Shown here one piece after another: positions 33,392 through 45,003 of a stretch of 64,000 bases of DNA. The notes under the pieces are model-generated. The model saw only the letters and a program-made list of their open reading frames with translations, was not told the DNA's origin and made no database searches. The stretch spans positions 119,761,756-119,825,755 of the forward strand of contig OW240915.1 in assembly GCA_933207985.1 (NCBI GenBank), given 5' to 3'. How positions within the stretch are numbered: position 1 is the first letter of the stretch; each line of letters starts with the position of its first letter. This DNA comes from Pelobates cultripes (taxonomy: Eukaryota; Chordata; Amphibia; Anura; Pelobatidae). A program made the position numbers and the translations under genes.

Positions 33392-34116
33392 CCGATGGAA
33401 GTATGAACGACTAAAGCGCTCTACCCTCAAGGACCTACTGGAGAACTGGGGTCAACCAGCCAGCAACCATAAGAAGAGGGACATTATCGCAGAATTAGTT
33501 GAAATGGATAGAGCCGAAACACCCAACGGAGCTGAACGACATAACCGAAAGGTCCAGCATAACGGACAGAACACCTGAGGAGGCAAGTTTTGATCGGGCT
33601 GTTAACCTAAGACTGGCGCTTTATGGTCATAACCCTACAGTGGAAATTATTGACCGGGTTATAGCAGCTGTGGAGGCAAGTCGACTACAGCAAAGAGGTG
33701 CTGCAGCAGCTGGGGATTCCCCAGCAGAAAGGAGGAAAGTACACTTTGCTGGTTTTAAGAATTTCGTTGAAGCAGAAAGAGAGATTGATGGGCACCTTGC
33801 CGATTTTGAACGGCAATGTGCCCTACACCAGGTACCCACAGAGAAATGGGTTACCATTTTATCCGGGAAGTTATCCGGCCGAGCCAGCAAAGCATTCACG
33901 AGCATTCCAGACGAGGATATTAACAACTATGGGCTGGTAAAAGAAGCCCTCTTGACCAGGTATGCCGTCACACCGGAGGCATACCGGAGACGGTTCAGAG
34001 ACACTAACAAGCAGGTGGGAGATTCATTTACGAGTGGGCATGCTGCCTACACTGCACGGCATCCCACTGGGTTGATGGATGCCAAGCCGTATCCGGCTGA
34101 GAATTGGTACCGTTGA
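33392..34116 (+). pseudogene. Gmr1-type gag with SCAN-like capsid block (#2)
   Basis: Best-preserved gag of the family in the window. Frame segments: LKRSTLKDLLENWGQPAS (about 33410), then SFDRAVNLRLALYGHNPTVE (about 33587) and VIAAVEASRLQQRGAAAAG. The capsid region is DGHLADFERQCALHQVPTE, WVTILSGKLSGRASKAF, NNYGLVKEALLTRYAVTPEA and YRRRFRDT (about 33790-34015). The FERQC...P...W...L...L.G.A..AF pattern is the one shared by SCAN domains and Gmr1-type capsid C-termini (family knowledge). The zinc knuckle and protease are deleted; the frame ends at 34116. Confidence 0.82.
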
Positions 34117-34365
34117 TGTACCGTTAGCAGGACATCTAGGGTCCCATCACACAGAATTTTTTTCTAGCCCAATTTTAATCAGGATGTGCGACAATACTGT
34201 AGCACATGTGACACATGTCAATGGGTAGGTATGAGGGGACCACCCTAAGGCCAGACTTATGTCCATGCCGTCACCCGTTACCAGAGGCAGTAGCTCCGTC
34301 AAATATTGAAGCGGAGACAGTAGCTGATGCCCTGGTTACTAGAGTGGGGTTCCCTAAAGAGGAAC
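34117..34365 (+). pseudogene. Integrase N-terminal fragment (#2)
   Basis: DVPLAGHLGSHHTEFF resembles the zinc region of #1, followed by out-of-frame pieces and NIEAETVADALVTRVGFPKEE (about 34297-34360), the stretch just before the second catalytic aspartate. The sequence is then interrupted by an insertion. Confidence 0.7.
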
Positions 34366-34857
34366 TGACTCTGCTGGGTTTTGAACCCTGGTTTACATGC
34401 TGCTAAACCTCTTCCTTACCAGTACACCAGCCTGCCTTGTGCAAACTTACCTGAGATCTGATAACCTTGACTCTACAAGCAATGATATCAGTGACAACTC
34501 TTTTCAGCTGTGTCTGGTCAGGTGTCTGGTTCTTGGCCTATATAAACCATTTCCTGTCTCTGTACCTTTGCCAGATTATTGTGGTCCTGTACTCTCTAAT
34601 CAAGCTTGTTCCTGTTTCTCCTACCTGTTGCTGAATTTGGACCATTTTGACTTTTCTGCTTCTCCTTCCCACTGACCTCGGCTTGCCTCACTACAATTAT
34701 CATCTTTCTGTTCCAGTCTCTCATCTCTGCTTAAGACCATACGGCCACTCAAGGCTCAGGGGCTCAACCACCTGGGTAACGAGTGGCTACCTCTGGCAGA
34801 AAACATTGCTGATCTGGCTACTGGACTCCAAAACTTTGTAACATCAATATCATTATA
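34366..34857. mobile_element. Unidentified ~490-bp insertion inside integrase
   Basis: Splits the integrase between VGFPKEE and the LSNQGTQF block. It contains a core-promoter-like CCTATATAAACC near 34538 and CT-rich DNA, so it may be a solo LTR (TGCTGGG...GTAACA is possible), but I found no matching target duplication. Confidence 0.45.
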
Positions 34858-35645
34858 GATCCTCTCTAACCAGGGAACCCAGTTTACCTCTGTGCTCACC
34901 CAGCAGTTGTGGAAGGTGTGCAATATTAAGCCCCTGTTGCGCTCACCTTACCACCCCCAGACCACCATTTGTTTGAGCGCTTTAACGGGACCCTCAAACA
35001 AATTTTGAGGACCTTTACTGATGCCTGTAGAGACTGGGAGAGATTCCTGTCTCACCTGTTATTTGCATACAGAGAAGTACCCCAGAAATCTACTGGATTT
35101 TCTCCCTTCGAGCTAATCTATGGGAAAAGGGTCCGCGGACCACTCAATCTCATTAGAGGACACTGGGAGGGAGAGACAGAGCAGGAGGGGACTCCCATAG
35201 TGCCATATGTTCTGGAACTCTGGGACCGCAACTGTCTCTGATGGTGAGAGATAATCTCCAGGTGGCCCAGGGGAGACAGAAGAGGTGGTACAATCAAGGT
35301 GCTCGACAGCGCATCTTCTAGGTTGGGCAAAAGTTCTTAGTCCTCAAGCCTGTGAAGACTGACAAGATGCAGGAATCCTGGCAGGGCCCGTACAAAGTGG
35401 TAGCTCAGGTATGTGATACTACCTATATTATTGCCAGCTGTGCAGATGAAAGGATCCAGCGATCCTTTCATGTGAACATGCTGAAGGAGTATCAGGAGAG
35501 GAAGGAGGATGTTGCTGCAGTATGTGCCCCTGCTACAGACGACTCAAAGAGTTTACCCCTCCCTGACTTATTAGAGAGAGACCCCCAGACTGACCTTACT
35601 TGTCTTGTACAGCTCGGGGACCAGTTAAGCCACACAGAGAAGTAA
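34858..35645 (+). pseudogene. Integrase core and C-terminus (#2)
   Basis: LSNQGTQFTSVLTQQLW (N where #1 has the catalytic D), then FERFNGTLKQILRTFTDACR (E in FERF), FLSHLLFAYREVPQKSTGFS and FELIYGKRVRGPLN. After a frame change come KTDKMQESWQGPYKVVAQV and RSFHVNMLKEYQER, the C-terminal integrase segment. Replacement of the catalytic aspartate by asparagine is one more sign of decay. Confidence 0.82.
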
Positions 35646-35675
35646 CAGGCTAACCGGCTTCTGTGGGAGAAAAAG

Positions 35676-36490
35676 GTGACTTTCTCCCAAGAACTGGGCT
35701 ACAGGACCCTGGCTGTACTCAAAGTAGAGACCCCTGGACAAGCACCCCTTCAACAGTCACCCTACCGTATGCCTGAAGCAGTCCGAGAAGGAATGCGGAA
35801 GGAGATACAGGAGATGACTCAGCTAGATGACTCAGCTTCGCCTGTAGTCCTGGTGCCTAAGAAAGATGGAACCACCCGGTTCTGCATGGACTACTGGAGA
35901 CTCAATGAAAGTTCCACCACTGACGCCTATCCGATGCCCAGGGTAAACGAACTGCTAGATCGTATAGCCAGGGGACGTTATCTAACTACAATAGACCTGT
36001 GTAAAGGCTATTGGCAGATTCCCCTGGCCGAGGATGCCATTCCCAAGTCGGCATTTGTTAACCCGTTTGGCCTGTACCAGTTTAAGGTCATGCCATTCGG
36101 GATGAAGAATGCCCCGGCTACCTTCCAGCGCATGGTGGATAGGCTCCTCGATGTGCATACCTGGATGACATTGCGATCTACAGTGGGTCTTGGGAAGAAG
36201 TAGGGGTGGTACTGGACAAGATTTGGGCCGCAGGCCTGACCTTGAAGCCGGACAAGTGCCATCTAGGTATGGCTGAGGTGCAGTACCTGAGACACAGAGT
36301 GGGGTGTGGAAACCAGAGACCAGAACCAGCCAAGGTAGAGGCAATGGCTAACTGGCCCACACCCCACACTAAGCCTTCCTGGGGACTGCAGGGTACTACA
36401 GACGCTTTGTCTGTAGCCATACCCCTGACTGACTTGACTAAGAACCTACCTAGGCAGGTCCTGTGGTCTCCAGCTTGTGAAGCCACATTT
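35676..36490 (+). pseudogene. Gmr1-type reverse transcriptase (#2)
   Basis: An open frame of 175 codons with [53 protein letters not shown] and MPFGMKNAPATFQRMVDRLL. A small deletion then puts the catalytic AYLDDIAIYS (about 36155-36183) in another frame. The thumb (PDKCHLGMAEVQYL, RVGCGNQRPEPAK) follows until CEATFQAL, where the element stops at the MITE. Confidence 0.86.
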
Positions 36491-36501
36491 CAAGCACTTA
36501 A

Positions 36502-36700
36502 CCCCTTAAAGGACCATTATAGTGCCAGGAAAACATACTCGTTTTCCTGGCGCTATAGTACCCTGAGGGTGCCCCCACCCTCAGGGACCCCCTCCCGCCC
36601 AGCTCTGGAAAGGGGAAAAGGGGTTAAAACTTACCTTTTTCCAGTGCTGGGTGGGGAGCTCTCCTCCTCCTATCACTCCTGTGATATGATGCTGTAGGGG
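36502..36700. mobile_element. TTAA-type MITE, partial
   Basis: TTAA precedes a CCCCTTAAAGGACCATTATAG end and the hairpin CCAGGAAAACATACTCG with its TTTTCCTGG complement. It is the same family as 44066-44449 but truncated on the right. It abuts the broken RT of Gmr1-type #2. Confidence 0.75.
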
Positions 36701-36912
36701 CTTATCCAATGGGGAGTGCTTTAGTTGGGATTTAAAAAATAACTAAATAGCAGTATAAAAGCAGGCAGGGGATCCCCCTCCTTCTTTAACTGAGTTTTGT
36801 TGGTGACACACTGTGCTTCTGTGCTGTGCTAGCCTCATTACTTCTCTTAGAGATTTTCTGTTAGTCTTGGTGTGCCTGCCAGTACTCACTTGTTGAATTT
36901 GAGAGACTATTC

Positions 36913-37288
36913 CTGAGTAGTGATGTCCCGAACGGTTCGCCGCGGACTCATCATTGAGTAAACTTTGACCCTGTACCTCACAGTCAGCAGACACATTCCA
37001 GCCAATCAGCAGCAGACCCTCCCACCTCCTGGACAGCTCACTAAGAATGCAGATTCACAATGAATGTAAAATGGATGCTGTCCAGGAGGTGGGAGGGTCT
37101 GGGAGGGAGGGTCTGCTGCTGATTGGCTGGAATGTGTCTGCTGACTGTGAGATACAGGGTCAAAGTTTACTCAATGGTGACGAATAGGGGGTGGACCGAA
37201 CAGCGCACATGTTCGCCGTCCGTGGCGAACGCGAACAAGCGATGTTTGCCGGGAACTATTCGCCAGTGAACCGTTCGGGACATCACTA
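36913..37288. mobile_element. hAT-type foldback MITE
   Basis: About 376 bp that fold into one long hairpin. The ends CTGAGTAGTGATGTCCCGAA and its exact complement are followed by arms about 95 bp long (around 36955-37043 and 37075-37178) carrying the TCCAGCCAATCAGCAGCAGA motif and its inverse. Flanks GACTATTC and TACTAGTC agree at six of eight positions, a plausible decayed 8-bp hAT duplication. Confidence 0.8.
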
Positions 37289-37472
37289 CTCAGTACTAGT
37301 CTCTATTTTTAACTGTGTTGATCTATATATCAGCATAGCTCAAAACTTCAAATAATCCTTTTTAATAAAAATATAAACTTTAGTTTCAAAACACTACATA
37401 CATTACATTATCTCTTTATTTTCTTCAACTTCTTTCCTTTTCTTTTATTTTCTTACTATTTTAAAATTCTAA

Positions 37473-39950
37473 ATGGATCCACCTAAACATTCATCCACTA
37501 GTAAAGTGAGGGAGGGTCAGTCAGCCACCACTACCACCACCATCAATACCACCACCACAACAAGTAGTGGTAGTTTGAGTATGCAGCCTATGCGTCAGCT
37601 TAAGTGCCGCTATGTCAGACTCACTGCCTAGGAGGCCAAAGTCTTTGTCTCGCATTTCAGGCCTGTTGGTGCAAGATCCTGGTCAAGGAAAGGCACCAAT
37701 AGCAGGCAGCAGTGCAGCAAGGCCCAGAATCGTAAATCTTTTTTATGGTAAAGGGAAACCAGCAGGGCTTTTTAGGGTGATCACTATGGCTAGTACTACT
37801 GTAACGGACCGTTTTGCTTACAAGGGGTAAAAACCGTTTAGGCGATCGTTCCCCTTTCCAGAGATGCAGGCACAGCTACTGCAGAACACCAATCCGCCGA
37901 ACAGGAAACCATACGAATGCTGTAAACAGCCGAATAGGAAAAAACATACGAATAGGTTTACACTCCTAGCAGTCAAACTGGAACAGCATACAATAAATCC
38001 CCCCAAGAACGAGACAAAGCTCTGTGTTGAGGGTCAAGCAGTGAACAGACAGAGCTGTGGGTTTATTGTGCTTATGTACACATTCTTACACATTAGTACC
38101 ACCTACAGGGTTTTGGAACACAACCAATAAACACATACAATACACTCAGACACTCCCACACAAATTCCTCCCCTCTGCATGTGATTCAATTACCTTACAC
38201 AATGGGTAATGTAATTTAGCACATGCAGAGAAATACAATTTTTCCACATTATTCATAACTTGAAAAGTATGCATCACATTCACATACAACTTACATTTTC
38301 AGAATCAGAATCAGCATACTCCAAATACAAACATACGTCAAAATCATACAAATTGGTCCAGTGGTTCAAAAGATAGATCGTAGTCCTTTGTGACCACAGG
38401 AAGCATGGCTTTTCTGCCCAAAACCAGTTCCACAGAGTCTTCTATCCTGGAGATAATTGGGAAGTAATCCAATTATCTCCAAAGACAGAGGCAAAACTCC
38501 ATTGAACACATGGTAGCAAAAGACAATAAAACACATAAAAATATATAACTGTGCAGCCATTGCACAAAACAGGTACATTCAACATATCCCCAGATAGCTC
38601 AGATCTGAGCGCACATTATTACTGAATGGCGCTCAGAGCACACACATGCAGTTCAATTGCCATGGAGTCAAAGTCTTTCCCATAGTCTTTCATTATACGA
38701 ATGGGCTCCATGGCATAGCTATCTGGGGTATCACTGCTCAAATAGGGCAAGCACCAAATGACCCTTTCTTGTCTTTGCAGGGGAAAATCAAGCCTTTTAA
38801 CATAGGGCCATAATCCAAAGGCAACCGGCGAGCAACCAGGCTTCTCCAATGCAATGTGGCGAGATTGGTCTCGTCACAACTACTACTAAAAACACAACTA
38901 GTAGTAGGAGTAGTAAGAGGAAGCGTGTTTCGCCCCCAGCATCTTCCTCTATCACAAGCAGGCCTGTGAGTCCTGCTGCTAAGAAGCTTCCTTCTTGTAC
39001 ACGGAGGCTGTTTCCTAATCCCCCTCCCAAGACCACCACTTCCACTGCGCCTGCTTCTACCACTGACAGTGGCACATCAGCACAGGAGTTGTTGCCATTG
39101 CCAATGGCTCCTAGTCCTATTATTCCTGGAGGTGATATCAGTCTTACCCCCAGCCTTGCAGGGATTGCATTTAGTCTGGCTGATGAAGAGCTTGACAATG
39201 AGCCTGAAAGTGAGGAGGAGATAGTAGAGGAGAGTCAGAATACTTCAGGGAGCAGTCCACCCTTTTCTTCTGCTACTAGTGCACATTTTTCCCCTTCCTC
39301 TCCACTTTCTCCAATAGTAGCACCTGCTAGTGCTACTTCAACCATTAGAAGACCACCACCGCAATCAATTATTACCACTACTATTTCCAGGTCCACTGTT
39401 CCTCCTCGTAGTGGCACAGTTACCACCACCAGTGTAACTGTGCCAACAATCACCACCACCACTGGTACTACTAGCCACAGAACCAGTGCCGAGGCTACTG
39501 TGCTAGCTCCCAGTAGTCACACTCCTGCTGCTGCTCATCAACCTGCACCATTAGCAGCAGAATCCCGAAGGGCAGGCACCAATGTTTTGCGCTGCAGCAA
39601 AGTTTGGGATCACTTTGAAAGTGTTGGAGATGGGCGCTTTGCAAAGTGCAAACTTTGTGGGAAGGAAGTTAGCAGGGGGAGAGTGTTGGGTCATCTCACC
39701 AGTGCCGGGATGAACCATCACCTTCACAGCCATCACAATGCGTCCAGCCCACCCTGGAACAATTTGGGGGATTCCACTCCAGGGCTATGTCTAAACAGCA
39801 GGCCAATAAATTTACGTGACTTATTGGCCAGTTAATTGCTGTTGAGGATGCTTCATTTTCAATACCATCTTCTCTCACGGTCCACTTTCAGCAGTGAAGT
39901 TCCTTCACTTTATCGGTCCTGTGTTGTAGTAGTGAAAAGGGAGCTTTCGA
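37473..39950 (+). pseudogene. hAT transposase N-terminus with BED zinc finger, split by a solo LTR
   Basis: The start of a hAT-superfamily transposase. From ATG 37473 a Ser/Thr-rich leader begins MDPPKHSSTSKV; a frame change before 37612 leads to FYGKGKPAGLFRVITMAST, which stops at the LTR insertion (37795-38883 including duplications). After it the same frame resumes TTTKNTTSSRSSKRKRVSPP through a long low-complexity Ser/Thr/Pro region to a BED finger at about 39594-39735: VWDHFESVGDGRFAKCKLCG, then HLTSAGMNHHLHSHH. In BED fingers the two Cys and two His bind zinc and DNA. DLLASQLIAVEDASFS follows across a stop at about 39833. The catalytic domain is missing. Confidence 0.75.
37800..38878 (-). 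repeat. Solo LTR, inverted, target duplication ACTAC
   Basis: 1079 bp; on the minus strand TGTGACGAG...CCGTTACA, the same family as 20172-21235. ACTAC occurs at 37795-37799 and 38879-38883. Left by recombination between the LTRs of a full element. Confidence 0.93.
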
Positions 39951-39984
39951 AGACTGCTGGTCAGTGTGCGTCTAATACAGCGCT

Positions 39985-40290
39985 TACAGTGCTTACAGCG
40001 CACTTGTTAAAATTCTAATTTTCTGGGTGCTAATCTGCTGAATAGTACATTTTGGGGCCTGCTCTTCATATCTACAAGTCATGCTACAACAAAATTAAAC
40101 AAGTTTTAAAATATGTATGGGCCAACCAGTGGCTGTAAACAACAAAGTTTTACTGGTTACATTCATGACTACACACTCTAGTGAACAGGACCTTCATGTA
40201 GTGTGTTCTTTTTAAAAAAAAAAAAAAATCATACAGCATCCTTTCATGTGCTTTTCAGACGTCATATTGTGAATTACCAATTTTTGTGTA
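39985..40290. other. Decayed array unit and unassigned AT-rich DNA
   Basis: 39985-40075 matches one unit of the 27340-28145 array (GGTGCTAATCTGCTGAATAG, CTCTTCATATCT). The rest, including a 15-A tract near 40214, shows nothing identifiable. Confidence 0.6.
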
Positions 40291-42243
40291 AACATAGAAA
40301 CATAGAATGTGACGGCAGATAAGAACCATTCGGCCCATCTAGTCTGCCCAATTTTCTAAAAACTTTCATTAGTCCCTAGCCTTATCTTATAGTTAGGATA
40401 GCCTTATGCCTATCCCACGCATGCTTAAACTCCTTTACTGTGTTAACCTCTACCACTTCAGCTGGAAGGCTATTCCATGCATCCACTTCCCTCTCAGTAA
40501 AGTAATACTTCCTGATATTATTTTTAAACCTTTGTCCCTCTAATTTAAGACTATATCCTCTTGTTGTGGTAGTTTTTCTTCTTTTAAATATAGTCTCCTC
40601 CTTTACTGTGTTGATTCCCTTTATGTATTTAAATGTTTCTATCATATCCCCCCTGTCTCGTCTTTCCTCCAAGCTATACATGTAAAGATCCTTTAACCTT
40701 TTCTGGTAAGTTTTATCCCGCAATCCATGAACCCATTTAGTAGCCCTTCTCTGAACCCTCTCTAAGGTATCAATATCCTTCTGAAGATACGGTCTCCAGT
40801 ACTGTGTACAATACTCCAAGTACGGTCTCACCAGTGTTCTGTACAATGGCATGAGCACTTCCCTCTTTCTACTGCTAATACCTCTCCCTATACAACCAAG
40901 CATTCTGCTAGCATTTCCTGCTGCTCTATTACATTGTCTGCCTACCTTTAAGTCATCAGAAATAATCACCCCTAAATCCCTTTCCTCATATGTTGAGGTT
41001 AGGACTCTATAAAATATTCTGTACTCTGCCCTTGGGTTTTTACGTCCAAGATGCATTATCTTGCACTTATCCACATTAAATGTCAGTTGCCACAATTCTG
41101 ACCATTTTTCTAGTTCACCTAAATCATTTGTCATTTGGCTTATCCCTCCTGGAACATCAACCCTGTTACATATCTTAGTATCATCAGCAAAAGACATACC
41201 TTACCATCAAGACCTTCTGCAATATCACTAATAAAAATATTAAAGAGAATGGGTCCAAGTACAGATCCCTGAGGTACCACACTGGTGACAAGTCCAAGCT
41301 TCAAATATATTCCATTAACTACAACCCTCTGTTGCCTGTCACTCAGCCACTGCCTTACCCATTCAACAATATTTGAATCTAAACTTAAAGATTGCAGTTT
41401 ATTGATAAGCCTTCTATGTGCAACAGTGTCAAAAGCCTTACTGAAATCTAGGTAAGCAATGTCTACTGCACCACCCTGATCTATAATTTTAGTTACCCAA
41501 TCAAAAAATCAATAAGATTAGTTTGGCATGATCTCCCTGAAGTAAACCCATGTTGTCTCTGATCTTGAAATCCATGTGTTTTTAGATGTTCATCAATCCT
41601 ATCCTTTAACATGGTTTCCATCACTTTCCCACTACTGAAGTAAGGCTTACTGGCCTATAGTTGCCCGACTCCTCCCTATTACCTTTCTTGTAAATGGGCA
41701 CAACATTCGCTAACTTCCAATCTTCTGGGACTACACCTGTTAACAATGATTGGTTAAATAAATCTGTTAATGGTTTTGCTAGTACACCACTAAGCTCTTT
41801 TAATAGCTTTGGGTGTATTCCATCAGGTCCCATTGACTTATTTGTCTTTACTTTTGACAGTTGAAATAGAACCTCTTCCTCTAAACTCACGTGTAATAAA
41901 TGACTCCTTTATCCATTTTTCTCAACTGAGGTCCCTTTCCTTCATTTTTATCTGTAAATACAGAACAAAAATATTCATTGAGGCAGTCAGCTAGACCTTT
42001 ATCCTCTTCTACATACCTTCCTTCTTTTGTTTTTAATCTAACTAATCCTTGTTTTACTTTTCTTTTCTCATTTATGTATCTAAAAAATGTTTTATCCCCC
42101 TTTTTTACTGTCTGTGCTATTTTCTCTTCTGTGTGTGATTTGGAAGCTCTTTCTGCCTAATCTTATAGATCATTTTGTCTCCCTCACTCTGGGTTTTTTT
42201 ATAATTCCTAAATGCTAACTTTTTGTTTTTAACTATTTGTAGC
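40291..42243 (-). pseudogene. CR1-like LINE, 5'-truncated (#2)
   Basis: Minus-strand non-LTR retrotransposon of a different subfamily from 28768-30620. RT motifs: KTNKSMGPDGIHPKLLKEL (about 41790-41850), NYRPVSLTSVVGK (about 41625-41660), then decayed middle motifs, and [13 protein letters not shown] opening a 271-codon frame (41197 to 40382) that includes LMPLYRTLVRPYLEYCTQYW and LERVQRRATKWVHGL. The 3' end carries two TATGTTTC-like 8-bp repeats at 40291. The linker upstream of RT is recognisable to about 42243; the endonuclease is absent. Confidence 0.88.
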
Positions 42244-42477
42244 CTGCTTTTTTTTTTTTAAGTGAAAAATAAGTGTTATTGTGATCGCTTCATACAGAAG
42301 CATTAATATACATTTCTATATTGTGTAAAGACACAACTACAAAGGTAAAACCCAAACACCAAAACAACGTGCCAGACAATCTACCTGTGTATGGCTAGTG
42401 TGATACAATAAGTCTACATCTTAAAAATGCAATAACCCACAGAAGATGGGCGAGAATTATTTTTTGCAAATGGAACT

Positions 42478-42910
42478 TTGATTCGAATTTACTACATCGG
42501 TCACTTGTAATATTGTTTCACACCTACAACACTTGTTACACAGATCTAAGTGATAGAAAACAGATTTATATTTTCTACACTAGAAACTACCAGATAACAA
42601 GCTGCTATATTTAAACCAGTTATCAATAGCTAAGAGGTACTTAAACAATATTGTAATTCTGGGGCAATACCCTCACAAGTCAAACTGAGAGGTCCGTTTA
42701 TAGGGAAAACTGTTGCCTGGATACAATTCTAAAACAATTTCCGTATGTCCTTTGCAGACTTTACATGCTGGAATAACACAGGTGCCAACTGCTGTGGCTT
42801 TCTGAAGTGTGCATAACTGCAAGGAGGGCAGGGTTGGGGAGTGGGTGGAAGATGATGTGGAGCATGATGAGGTCCTAGACCCCACATGGAATCAAGGTCA
42901 TGCGAGTGAC
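42478..42910. repeat. Interspersed repeat shared with 28146-28575
   Basis: Same orientation and high identity with the 28146 copy, with an insertion of about 17 bp near 42795. It is followed directly by a TTAA-type MITE. Confidence 0.87.
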
Positions 42911-43344
42911 ATGTGCACTGGACTGGGTGCCAGGTCCCTCTAGTTTTAACCCTGCATCTTAAAACCTAGCATTTTCAGAGAAACTGCTATGTTTCACTGA
43001 GGGTTAATCCAGTCTCTAGTGGCTGTCTCACTGACAGCCGCTAGAGGCACTTCCGCAATTCTCAATGTAAAAATCACAGTGAGAAGACGCTGGTCGTCCA
43101 TAAGAAAGCATTGAGTAATGGTTTCATATGGGCTGTTTGAATGCGTGTACATGCACATTCGGATCTGACGTCGGCAGGGGTTGGAGAGTTCCCCAGCACA
43201 GAGGGAGCCTGGCGCTGGAGAAAGGTAAGTGGTTTTAACCCATTCATCCCAGCGCGACGGGTACCCTGAGGGTAGGGTGGACCTAATGACCCTATAGTGC
43301 CAGGAAAACGAGTTTGTTTTCCTGGCACTATAGTGCTCTTTTAA
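42911..43344. mobile_element. TTAA-type MITE
   Basis: A right half typical of the family: a GACAGCCGCTAGAGGC stem with its complement near 43010-43045, and the terminal hairpin CCAGGAAAACGAGTTTG / TTTTCCTGGCACTATAG ending TTAA at 43341. The left end is less clear. Confidence 0.78.
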
Positions 43345-43373
43345 CTCCTCCTCTACCAGACAGCCAATCGAGC

Positions 43374-43544
43374 AGGGGTTCCAAACCCAGTCCTCAAGTA
43401 CTCCCTACCAGTCCCGGATTTAGGGATAACCCTGTTGTGTCTAAAGTGTTTTTTTGTTTTTTTCACCAAAAGACCTTAGACATAATTGAGTAATCCTTAA
43501 ATCCTGGACTGTTAGGGGGAACTTGAGGACTGGGTTGGGAACCC
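43374..43544. mobile_element. hAT-type MITE, ~170 bp
   Basis: Inverted ends CAGGGGTTCCAAACCCAGTC and GACTGGGTTGGGAACCCCTG, with CCTCAAGT / ACTTGAGG inside. The 8-bp flanks do not match. Confidence 0.8.
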
Positions 43545-43989
43545 CTGTTTTGTGGATAACAGTGCCCTTTTTTTCGTGTGCCGTTCGTGCATTTAGCCCT
43601 ATTTAGTTCCTTTTATTTTACCGAATAAACTGCAATGGGAGTGTGCAGCCTGTTAACCTCCCAGAAGCTGTGGTTAACCGCAAATAATTGACCTAATTGA
43701 CGAACGGCTGGGTGGTCGTCGTTCGTATGAACAAACACTTGGAGGCAGCTATCTTAAACTGTCGAACGCCCAGCAGTGTTTGGTCGTCGACAGCATGGAA
43801 CTGTTTTCGGTCACTGTTTCACACGAACATCGCTGGGACTTCCAAACTTCCATCTCTTCGTTCAGTTTATACGAACGCTGCGTCGTTCGGTACATTAATA
43901 ACTCACGAACTAGACCGACCCTGATAGCTAAAAGCCATGGAACTAATTCTGGAAAGATTTTTGCCGAACGGTCTGTTAAAACTCTTTAA

Positions 43990-44061
43990 CCCCTTAAGGA
44001 CACATGACATGTGTGACATGTCATGATTTCCTTTTATTCCAGAAGTTTGGTCCTTAAGGGG
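43990..44061. mobile_element. 72-bp TTAA-flanked MITE
   Basis: Ends CCCCTTAAGGAC and GTCCTTAAGGGG, flanked by TTAA at 43986-43989 and 44062-44065. It shares the right TTAA with the next MITE. Confidence 0.85.
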
Positions 44062-44065
44062 TTAA

Positions 44066-44449
44066 AGGACCACTATAGGTACCCAGAGCACTTCAGCTCA
44101 ATGAAGTGGTCTGGGTGCTAGGGTTAACCCTGCAGCTGTAAACATAGCAGTTTCACATTAGGGTTAATCCTGCCTCTAGTGGCTGTCACATTGACAGCCG
44201 CTAGAGGTGCTTCTCACTGTTAAAGTCACAGTGAGAAGACGCTGACATCCATAGGAAAGCTTTTAGTAATGCTTTCCTATGGACGTCGGAAGAGGGAGAT
44301 TTCCCCAGCGCCGAGGGAGCCCAGGGCTGGAAAAAGGTAAGCCCCCTCCCCCTTCAGCTCGGTGGGAGGGGGCCATGAGGTTGGGGGGGACCTAAAGATC
44401 CTATAGTGCCAGGAAAACAAGTTTGTTTTCCTGGCACTATAGTGGTCCT
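44066..44449. mobile_element. 384-bp TTAA-flanked MITE, type copy
   Basis: Ends AGGACCACTATAG and CTATAGTGGTCCT, flanked by TTAA (44062-44065, 44450-44453). An internal stem TAGTGGCTGTCACATTGACAG and a terminal hairpin built on CCAGGAAAACAAG / TTTTCCTGG. TTAA targets suggest a Kolobok or piggyBac transposase in trans (inference). Confidence 0.88.
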
Positions 44450-44640
44450 TTAACTCCATGGCGATTCGACTGTGTTCATAGGATCAGAGTGCTGTTTGGA
44501 TATATTGTGCGCTCAGATCCAGGCTATCTGGGGATATGTTGAATGTGGAGGTCCAGTTGTGTGAAATATGAGTTATGTATTTTAATGTGTTTTGTTACAG
44601 TTATAAATTGAAAATATTTTCTGTACCTGTAGATGATTAA

Positions 44641-45003
44641 AGGGACACTATAGTCACCCAGACCACTTCAGCTCAATGAAGTGGTTTGGGTGCCAGGTCC
44701 CTCAGGTTTTAATGCTTCAGATGTAAACATAGCAGTTTCTGAGAAACTGCTATGTTTACATTAGGGGTTAATCCAGCCTCTAGTGGCTGTCTTCCGGACA
44801 GCCGCTAGAGGCGTGTCTGCGACGCTGGATGCGAATTTCGCATCCATTGCACAGAGCATCCATGGGAAAGCATTGAGAAACGCTTTCCTATGGCATCTTT
44901 GAATGTGCATATGCATTCTGCTCCACAAAGGAGCTGACATCAGACAGGGAGGAGAGAGGTTAAAACCCCTTCAGCTTTGTTTTCCTGACACTATAGTGAT
45001 CCT
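44641..45003. mobile_element. 363-bp TTAA-flanked MITE
   Basis: Ends AGGGACACTATAG and CTATAGTGATCCT; TTAA at 44637-44640 and 45004-45007. A GACAGCCGCTAGAGGC stem near 44799. Confidence 0.86.

Larger units (their letters stand above)
32263..36500 (+). mobile_element. Gmr1-type Ty3/gypsy element, 3'-truncated (#2)
   Basis: Full 5' LTR, then gag, integrase and RT remnants in that order; RNase H and the 3' LTR are missing and a TTAA-type MITE follows directly. It shares sequence with #1 throughout (for example RVHGPLDLIREHWEGE in #1 and RVRGPLNLIRGHWEGE in #2). The protease and the first half of integrase are largely deleted. It confirms independently that integrase precedes RT in this family. 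Confidence 0.88.

Noticed and set aside
39235..39462. Minus-strand ORFs opposite the hAT frame
   Set aside because: Shadow of the Ser/Thr/Pro-rich coding sequence on the plus strand; no independent motif.
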